In this document: positions 58,582 to 64,000 of the stretch, piece after piece
Layout of the letters: each line of letters begins with the position of its first letter
How positions within the stretch are numbered: position 1 is the first letter of the stretch
Source of the DNA: Palsa-1400 sp036501625
Lineage (GTDB): Bacteria; Verrucomicrobiota; Verrucomicrobiia; Limisphaerales; Palsa-1400
DNA length: 64,000 bases
Assembly: GCA_036501625.1 (NCBI GenBank)
Contig: DASXZY010000072.1
Coordinates: 39,885-103,884, forward strand
Reading direction: 5' to 3'
Notes under the pieces: model-generated
Seen by the model: the letters and a program-made list of their open reading frames with translations, nothing else
Database searches by the model: none
Told to the model about the DNA's origin: nothing
Made by a program: the position numbers and the translations under genes

Positions 58582-61068
58582 TCACTGCGCCGCGCCCAGC
58601 TTTGGTTCCACCCAATCGGCCTGGAGGCGGGAGCGGCGGCCGGGGCCTTTGGCTTGCAACGTGAGCGTATGCACGCCGGTGATGTCGAGATGCACCGGCA
58701 CGGGGTCCTGGCCGCTCACGACCTCGGACTTGTGCCAAATCTCCTTGCCGTCGCCCATTACGATAAATTCCAGCGGAGTTTCGCTGGCGGCTTGGCCGTC
58801 CACACCCACGGAGGCGGAAAAGGAAGTGAAGAGGCCCTTGATGTCGTATTCACTTTGGGAATTCGCGAAGGAGGACAAACCCCGGTAGTGGTGTCCGTGA
58901 ATAAGAAGGGGCGCGCCGGACAAAACTTCGTCTGCTTCAAAGCCGCGCCAGCGTCCGTTGGATTTCTGAGGCTCCAATTCGGTGAGCGACAATTCATTTG
59001 GCAGCAGGGACGCCAGGGTAAACTTGACTTCGCCCGCGCGCGGGCTGGATTTGCCGTCCTCCCAGCCGGTTTTGACCTCGGCGGTGTAGGCATTGGCCGG
59101 GTTCAATCCGCGCAAAGGAAATTGGGCCTCAGATGCGTGGCCGATCAATGCGCCATTCAACGAAACATCGTAGCCGTTGTTGAGATAATACTGCTCGCGC
59201 CAATGCAGGTTGACGCCATCCAGCCCGGCCCGCTCAACCCAAAGGCCCTCCGGCGGCGATGGCGGAAAATGATAATACGGCGCGGGCGCGAAATCCGCTT
59301 CCCACACGACCGGGCCAGACTTGGGCGAGGTGAAGGCGATGCTGGCCCATTGCTGATGGTTGGAAATCCGCACCTGCAATTCACCGGACGGTCCGCGCGC
59401 GGTGGCGGTTTTGACGGCGAAATTGGTTCCGGGCGGGAAGGCGAAGCGAATCTCGTAAGGATCATCCTGGACGGCCTGGCTGGCGCCCTTTTGCTTCGTG
59501 CCGGAGTCATTGGAACTTGTGTCAAGCAAATCGATCCAGCCTTGTGTGATATGGCGGCTGGTTGAAACGAGTTCGATGCGGTCGCCGCAGGGCACGAGAG
59601 TGAGCACGCGGCAGCTTGTCGGCGGCACGGCCACGGACAACCCGCCGCGCCATGCGCCGAGATATTCGGCATTCCAGAAATCAAAGACGTGGAAGAGTTG
59701 ATCGGAGGGCAGGCCGAGGTCCTGCCACGAGAGCATGGTCCGTTCGGTGGAACGCTCGTTGAAATTGAAAACGCCAGCCACGTCGTAATTGCGCCCCAGA
59801 TGGTTTATTTTTAAATCCCAGATTCGTTTGTTGCGCTCGGCGGGGAACAAATCCATCGGGCGGATGTCGGTGGCCGGATAGACGCGCTTGAGCAATTCCA
59901 CGCGGTCGGGCGAAAGGTCCATCAGGCGGTCGCTGGACATGAGGGCCTGGCCGGTCAAGCCTTGCAAGGTGGCCCAAACGCGCGCCTGATCAAGCGTGAG
60001 CGGGTCGCGCACGACCAGCACGTCCGGATCGCAGTACCAAACGATGTTATGCAGGAAGTAATAACGCAAGGTCGCCTGCAACGAGACGTTGAAGCCGCCC
60101 CAGCCGAGCACGATGTCGCCGCCAGTGCGCGAGCCGTTCATGATGCCCGCGCCTTCCAGCGGGATGCCCCAGCAGCCGAGCAGGTAGCGGTCGGGGCCGA
60201 TGACGGAGCGGATGTCGTCGAGCGTGCTTCGATAGAGGCCGGGGGCGTCGTCGGAGGGCGTTTTCATGAACTGCTTCCTGGCCCGGTATTCGTCCACGAC
60301 AATGGGCTGGCCGTCGATTTTGAAATAATCATATCCCCATTCGGCCAATTGCTGGAAAAGATCGCGGAAATATTTGTGAGCCTGCGGCGTGGTTGGGTCG
60401 AGCAGGTAGCGGCCTTCCCAGGTGTCCGAGGCGGATTGGCCATTAGTCCTGAGCAGGAACGTATCGGGATTGGCCTCCACGACTTTCGGGTTGCTCTGGC
60501 CGTGCGGGGCGAGCCAGATTCCCGGCTTCAAGCCGGCCGACTTGATGTAAGCGGCCAGGTCCGCCATGCCGTTGGGAAAATGGTCCGGGTTGACGTGCGT
60601 CCAATCGCGCCCGCCGTCGCGCCCGCCAAGGCCCTGCCAGCCGTCGTCGATTTGCACGTAGCGCGCGCCGAATTCCTTCAGATTGGCGGCGATCCAATCG
60701 GTGTTGCGTTTGACTTCGTCCGAAGTGATGCGGTTGTAATAATAATACCACGTACACCAGCCCGAAGGCGGCAACGGAAAGCGCGATTTGTCCAGCGAAT
60801 GGTAGAAGGGAACTTCGAGGGTATCGCGATAATAATTAGATTTGACGCTGCCATCCTTCAACTTGACTTCGTCGGCAACGGGGTCGAAGACGCCATCAGC
60901 CAGCGGGGTGGAAACGTCGCCGAGAGTCATGATCCACACGTCCTTGTTGGCGCCGTCGTGAATCCGGGCTGGGATTGGATATGGCCAGGCCCTGGCGTTC
61001 TGCGCCCGCGCGGCGGGAACGGCGCCGAGGCAGCAGCCGAGGAAAAGGGCGATTATTTTGTGAGCCAT
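58582..61068 (-). CDS. Secreted alpha-galactosidase-like glycoside hydrolase (GH27/GH36 clan) with NPCBM domain
   Basis: An 828-aa exported enzyme. Signal peptide KIIALFLGCCLGAVPAARAQ follows the ATG at 61068; the longer frame from 61104 would overlap the epimerase. The clan GH-D barrel has PSGWCTWYYYYNRITSDEV, RYVQIDDGWQGLGG, KPGIWLAPHG, the nucleophile Asp in DYFKIDGQP, and a second acid in SRTGGDIVLG. After the barrel come a beta domain and a fibronectin-like segment; the C-terminal 130 residues match an NPCBM-type domain (LIHGHHYRGLSSFANSQSEY, FIVMGDGKEIWHKSEVV). It sits inside the hydroxyproline-type operon, suggesting use of plant glycoproteins. Confidence 0.85.
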   Translation of the reverse strand: MAHKIIALFLGCCLGAVPAARAQNARAWPYPIPARIHDGANKDVWIMTLGDVSTPLADGVFDPVADEVKLKDGSVKSNYYRDTLEVPFYHSLDKSRFPLPPSGWCTWYYYYNRITSDEVKRNTDWIAANLKEFGARYVQIDDGWQGLGGRDGGRDWTHVNPDHFPNGMADLAAYIKSAGLKPGIWLAPHGQSNPKVVEANPDTFLLRTNGQSASDTWEGRYLLDPTTPQAHKYFRDLFQQLAEWGYDYFKIDGQPIVVDEYRARKQFMKTPSDDAPGLYRSTLDDIRSVIGPDRYLLGCWGIPLEGAGIMNGSRTGGDIVLGWGGFNVSLQATLRYYFLHNIVWYCDPDVLVVRDPLTLDQARVWATLQGLTGQALMSSDRLMDLSPDRVELLKRVYPATDIRPMDLFPAERNKRIWDLKINHLGRNYDVAGVFNFNERSTERTMLSWQDLGLPSDQLFHVFDFWNAEYLGAWRGGLSVAVPPTSCRVLTLVPCGDRIELVSTSRHITQGWIDLLDTSSNDSGTKQKGASQAVQDDPYEIRFAFPPGTNFAVKTATARGPSGELQVRISNHQQWASIAFTSPKSGPVVWEADFAPAPYYHFPPSPPEGLWVERAGLDGVNLHWREQYYLNNGYDVSLNGALIGHASEAQFPLRGLNPANAYTAEVKTGWEDGKSSPRAGEVKFTLASLLPNELSLTELEPQKSNGRWRGFEADEVLSGAPLLIHGHHYRGLSSFANSQSEYDIKGLFTSFSASVGVDGQAASETPLEFIVMGDGKEIWHKSEVVSGQDPVPVHLDITGVHTLTLQAKGPGRRSRLQADWVEPKLGAAQ

Positions 61069-61093
61069 CGTCGGGCTGGGCTGGGCCGGTGGT

Positions 61094-62032
61094 TCAGCCG
61101 GCATGGCCGTTTTGGCGAAGCCCCCAGCATAGAGGGTCGCTGTCGTTTAAGAGCAATGTTGTTTCGGCGTTGACGTAGGCCGCGCCTGTTATGGTCGGGA
61201 TAATTTGGCCGTCCTGCCGCTGGTAGGAGCCGGTGAAGCGGCTGCCGATGATGCTTTCCTGCACCCAGAGTTCGCCTTCCGCCAATTTGCCATCATCCGC
61301 CAGGCAAGCCAGTTTGGCGCTGGTGCCGGTGCCGCAAGGAGAGCGGTCATAGGCCTTGCCGGGGCACAGGACAAAGTTCCGGCTGCGCGCGTCGAGATTG
61401 GCGGGCGGGCCGAATAATTCGATGTGATCGACTTCCGGGAAGCCTTGCGCGTTGATGGCCTTGCGCACCCGCCAGCTATAATCCGTCAGCATTTCAACAT
61501 CTGACAATTGAATCGTCTTGCCGTGGTTTTCGACCAGGTAAAACCAATTGCCGGCCCAGGCCACGTCGCCCGTCACCGTGCCGATGTCCGGGCCTTCGAT
61601 CCTCACGTTTTTGGCCTTGCGAAAGCTGGGAACATTCGTGACTGAAACCGTGCCATCCTGATGGAGCCGGGCCGTGACGATGCCGACGGGAGTCTCAATC
61701 TTGTGATCGCCCGGCGTGACGCGGCCCATGTAAGCGAGCGTGGCAACCAGGCCAATGGTGCCGTGCCCGCACATGCCGAGATAGCCTACGTTGTTGAAAA
61801 AAATGACTCCAGCCACGCATGATTTGTTAGCCGGTTCGACCAAGAGCGCGCCGACCAGGACATCGGAGCCACGCGGTTCGTTAACGACGGCCGAGCGATA
61901 TAAATCGTGCTGTTTGCGCAAAAATTCCAATTTCTCGGCCGCGCTGCCGCCTTGCAGCCGGGGTCCTCCGCTGACGATGATCCGCGTCGGTTCCCCAGCC
62001 GTGTGGGAATCAATGACTTGGATTCGGTTCAT
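61094..62032 (-). CDS. 4-hydroxyproline 2-epimerase (proline racemase family)
   Basis: Cofactor-free epimerase, 312 aa, that would convert trans-4-hydroxy-L-proline to cis-4-hydroxy-D-proline. Both catalytic cysteines are present: MCGHGTIG and RSPCGTGTSAK, so it is an epimerase and not the Thr-containing dehydratase. N-terminus: IDSHTAGEPTRIIVSGGP. The ATG at 62032 overlaps the preceding DapA-like stop by 4 bases; the longer frame from 62338 is a shadow of that gene. Proline racemase and trans-3-hydroxyproline-related activities are possible, but the context supports 4-hydroxyproline. Confidence 0.88.
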   Translation of the reverse strand: MNRIQVIDSHTAGEPTRIIVSGGPRLQGGSAAEKLEFLRKQHDLYRSAVVNEPRGSDVLVGALLVEPANKSCVAGVIFFNNVGYLGMCGHGTIGLVATLAYMGRVTPGDHKIETPVGIVTARLHQDGTVSVTNVPSFRKAKNVRIEGPDIGTVTGDVAWAGNWFYLVENHGKTIQLSDVEMLTDYSWRVRKAINAQGFPEVDHIELFGPPANLDARSRNFVLCPGKAYDRSPCGTGTSAKLACLADDGKLAEGELWVQESIIGSRFTGSYQRQDGQIIPTITGAAYVNAETTLLLNDSDPLCWGLRQNGHAG

Positions 62033-62952
62033 ACGGCCGCCTTTGCTTTTTCGGGAATTTTGGGCCGGGTTTTCTTCGCGGTGTGGATGACTTCGAGAAT
62101 GGCTTCCCGTTCCGCGCCGGCGAGTGGCAGCCGGGGCGCGCGCAACCATTCCTGGCCCAGCCCGCATTCCTGGACGGCCAATTTGATGTATTGGACAAAT
62201 TTGATATGCGTGTCCAGATGCAGCACCGGCGTGAACCAGCGGTAAAATTCGCGCGCCTCTTCCCACTGTCCGTTGCGGGTCAGCTCCCAGAAGCATTGGT
62301 TCTCGCGCGGGAACGCGATGCCGGCCCCGGCGACCCATCCGTCGATGCCCAGAATGGAAGCTTCCAATACGAGGTCATCGACTCCGGTAAAGATGGCAAA
62401 TCGGTCGCCCACGGCATTGCGCAAATCGGTGATGCGGCGCACGTCGCCAGAACTTTCCTTCAACGCGACAAATTTCTTGTTGTCGGCCAATTGCGCGAAC
62501 ATGCGCGGGGTGACATCGTTGGCGTAGCTGATGGGATTGTTATAAACCATGATGGGCAGCCCCGCGGCATCTGCCACCGTGCGGAAATGCGCGAGCGTTT
62601 CCCGTTCATCGCCTTTGTAGAGCATGGCGGGCATGACCATGAGGCCGTCGGCGCCTAATTTCTCCACATCGCGCGCGTAAGCGCAGGCCTCCTGGCAACT
62701 GCTCTCGGCCACTCCGCTCAGGACCGGCACGCGGCCGTTGACGGCTTTGACCATGGCTTCGATGACGGAGCGTTTTTCGCTGGGGCGCATCGGCTGGTTC
62801 TCTCCAAGCGAGCCGAGAAAAATCAAGCCGGTGACGCCAGACTCGATCAGAGCATCGGCATGGCGGGCGGTAGCTTCCAGGTCAATGGACTGGTCGCGGC
62901 GGAATTGGGTGGTGATGGCCGGGAAGACGCCCGACCAAAATGGCTTGCTCAT
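62029..62952 (-). CDS. DapA-family lyase/deaminase (likely 1-pyrroline-4-hydroxy-2-carboxylate deaminase)
   Basis: A 307-aa class I aldolase-type TIM barrel. Schiff-base Lys is in VALKESSGDVRRI, the Tyr in VYNNPISYAN, and the substrate loop is GSLGENQPM in place of the GTTGE of true DapA. With the epimerase and the ketoglutaric-semialdehyde dehydrogenase, the best assignment is deaminase of the pyrroline intermediate in hydroxyproline degradation. Other family roles (N-acetylneuraminate lyase, KDG aldolase) cannot be excluded from sequence alone. First gene of the minus-strand operon; divergent from the AraC regulator. Confidence 0.75.
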   Translation of the reverse strand: MSKPFWSGVFPAITTQFRRDQSIDLEATARHADALIESGVTGLIFLGSLGENQPMRPSEKRSVIEAMVKAVNGRVPVLSGVAESSCQEACAYARDVEKLGADGLMVMPAMLYKGDERETLAHFRTVADAAGLPIMVYNNPISYANDVTPRMFAQLADNKKFVALKESSGDVRRITDLRNAVGDRFAIFTGVDDLVLEASILGIDGWVAGAGIAFPRENQCFWELTRNGQWEEAREFYRWFTPVLHLDTHIKFVQYIKLAVQECGLGQEWLRAPRLPLAGAEREAILEVIHTAKKTRPKIPEKAKAAV

Positions 62953-62987
62953 GTGGCGTAAAAGATAATGGAACTTTCAGCTTGACT

Positions 62988-63021
62988 GGCGGGAGCCGAA
63001 TGGACTAGCTCTAATCCCGCC
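62988..63021. promoter_or_regulatory. Inverted repeat in the AraC/DapA-like divergent region
   Basis: GGCGGGA (62988-62994) and TCCCGCC (63015-63021) are exact inverses with a 20-base centre, between the ATG of the DapA-like gene (62952) and the GTG of the regulator (63109). A possible operator; AraC proteins more often bind direct repeats. Confidence 0.35.
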
Positions 63022-63108
63022 GGTAAGTTATTTGTCGCACGCATGTCAATGTGTTCATTGTCTAGCCAATCAGGAGCCTTGGTCTTGGTTTAATTTTACG
63101 TTCTTTCG

Positions 63109-63894
63109 GTGAAATCTCGCATATTGCCAAAATCCTCCGCCAAGTCCGCGCCTGAGATGGAATCGCTGCCCAGTCCGCTGGCCGAACTGGCCGCCATGGA
63201 ACAACTGTTCGATCACGTGCCGGAGATTGTGTTCTTCATTAAGGATCATTATGGACGCTATGTGGCGGTGAATCAAACTTTGGTTGAGCGGTGCGGCTTG
63301 CGCGAGAAAAGGGAAGTGATGGGCAAGCGCGTGCGCGATATTTTTCCCAAGGAACTGGCCGAGCGCTATGCCAGCCAGGATGAAGCGGTCTTGCGCAAAG
63401 GCCAGGGAATCATCGACCGGCTGGAGCTGCATTGGTACGTGCGGCGCCGCTCCGGCTGGTGTTTGACCACCAAGCTCCCCGTGCGCGGGCGCGACGGCCA
63501 GATCATCGGCGTGATGGGCATTTCGCGGGACTTGCGCGCTCCCGGCGACCGGGATGTCATCCCGGCCAAGCTGGCCGCCACGCTGGAATATCTGGAGACG
63601 CATTACGCGGAGCCGGTCGCGCCGTCCTCGCTGGCGCGTCACGCGGGATTGCCGGCCGTGCGGTTCGCGCGGCTCATCAAGCGCATCTTTCGGCTGACGC
63701 CGCACCAATTGATCACGCAAACGCGGCTGGCGGCCGCATCGCATTTGCTGCGCGAAACCAATCGGTCGCTGGCGGAAATAGCGCTTGACTGCGGGTTTTA
63801 CGATCATTCCGCCTTCACGCGCGCGTTCCGCTCCGCGACCAATTTGACGCCGTCCCAGTACCGCGCCATTTTCCCGAATTTGGGGCCGCGATGA
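63109..63894 (+). CDS. AraC-family regulator with N-terminal PAS domain
   Basis: A 261-aa transcription factor. A PAS domain occupies residues 25-145 (LFDHVPEIVFFIKDHYGRYV, and GQIIGVMGISRDLRAPGD at its end); the C-terminus has two AraC helix-turn-helix motifs (LARHAGLPAVRFARLIKRIF and LAEIALDCGFYDHSAFTRAF). The frame starts with GTG at 63109; ATG 63157 (MESLPSPLA) is an alternative start. Being divergent from the hydroxyproline-type operon, it probably controls it in response to a small ligand or redox cue sensed by PAS. The ligand is unknown. Confidence 0.88.
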   Translation: MKSRILPKSSAKSAPEMESLPSPLAELAAMEQLFDHVPEIVFFIKDHYGRYVAVNQTLVERCGLREKREVMGKRVRDIFPKELAERYASQDEAVLRKGQGIIDRLELHWYVRRRSGWCLTTKLPVRGRDGQIIGVMGISRDLRAPGDRDVIPAKLAATLEYLETHYAEPVAPSSLARHAGLPAVRFARLIKRIFRLTPHQLITQTRLAAASHLLRETNRSLAEIALDCGFYDHSAFTRAFRSATNLTPSQYRAIFPNLGPR

Positions 63895-63970
63895 CCTGTT
63901 TTTTGGAAGCGGTTCTTTACAAAGTGAACACTTTGCGGGATAAGCGTTCCAAGAAGATTAGAATCCCATC

Positions 63971-64000
63971 ATGAAAAACAAATCTCCAATTCTCCATCAG
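63971..64000 (+). CDS. Start of a gene running off the window
   Basis: An ATG at 63971 opens ten codons (MKNKSPILHQ) to the window end, with a purine-rich AAGAAG about 15 nt before it. Too short to identify. Confidence 0.3.
   Translation, partial: MKNKSPILHQ

Noticed and set aside
62033..62338. N-terminal extension of the epimerase frame
   Set aside because: It is a shadow of the DapA-like gene; the family N-terminus starts at the ATG at 62032.
1..64000. CRISPR array, tRNA, rRNA, insertion sequence or prophage
   Set aside because: I saw no regularly spaced repeats, cloverleaf sequence, ribosomal RNA signature, transposase or phage structural gene when reading the window; a short or unusual tRNA could still be missed by eye.

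Overview
The window is a dense, high-G+C stretch of bacterial chromosome. It most resembles an environmental (soil or freshwater) member of the Verrucomicrobiota, close to the Pedosphaera group. This is inferred from gene content: a PA14-carrying sulfatase, a DUF4838 protein, a PEP-CTERM protein, secreted proteins ending in a short FYRL tail, a two-component-propeller histidine kinase, a TPR-sulfotransferase, and many DapA-like and Ig/LamG proteins. About 49 protein-coding genes are supported, several adjusted to a better start than the longest reading frame. No rRNA, tRNA, CRISPR array, transposase or prophage was recognised.

Layout. 1-6 kb: the 3' end of ndk, an ackA-xfp phosphoketolase operon (minus strand), and a fucose/arabinose isomerase-like enzyme. 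5.8-13 kb: a plus-strand signalling run (CPBP protease, DUF3592 protein, propeller histidine kinase, LuxR-type response regulator, TPR-sulfotransferase). 13-19 kb: a 1347-residue secreted Ig/LamG/lectin-like protein with a clear terminator, and a divergent sulfatase. 19-23 kb: a tight minus-strand run thiH-thiS-(Fe-S protein)-(TlpA-like)-(LAB_N plus zinc ribbon). 23-28 kb: an overlapping minus-strand run rsmH-hisI-(membrane protein)-trpE-(pectate-lyase-like). 28-36 kb: an M28 peptidase, ligA, a perfect 33-bp inverted repeat, a GH53 galactanase and a DUF4838 protein. 36-38.5 kb: a compact type II restriction-modification pair. 38.5-41 kb: hom-thrC. 41-48 kb: a nucleobase-related region made of a deoxyribosyltransferase-like protein, a HAD phosphatase, an OPA/MFS transporter, a LOG-family nucleosidase and a fungal-type cytosine deaminase, divergent from preA-mmsA. 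48-54.5 kb: glutaredoxin-lipA-SNF2 helicase and small membrane or secreted proteins. 54.5-64 kb: hflX and an apparent trans-4-hydroxy-L-proline catabolic operon (DapA-like deaminase, proline-racemase-family epimerase, ketoglutaric-semialdehyde-type dehydrogenase) that encloses an alpha-galactosidase-like enzyme, with a divergent PAS-AraC regulator.

How the genes fit together. Much of the catabolic capacity fits growth on plant cell-wall material: GH53 galactanase, alpha-galactosidase-like enzyme, pectate-lyase-like protein, fucose-isomerase-like enzyme, sulfatase, and hydroxyproline catabolism (hydroxyproline is abundant in arabinogalactan proteins and extensins). Phosphoketolase with acetate kinase would turn sugar phosphates into acetyl phosphate, acetate and ATP. 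The 43.9-48.1 kb genes suggest pyrimidine salvage or reductive degradation running from nucleotide to base to propionyl- or acetyl-CoA, although several steps are not encoded here. The clearest structure not explained by genes is the perfect 33-bp inverted repeat at 32717-32822, whose outer ends read as DnaA-box consensus.
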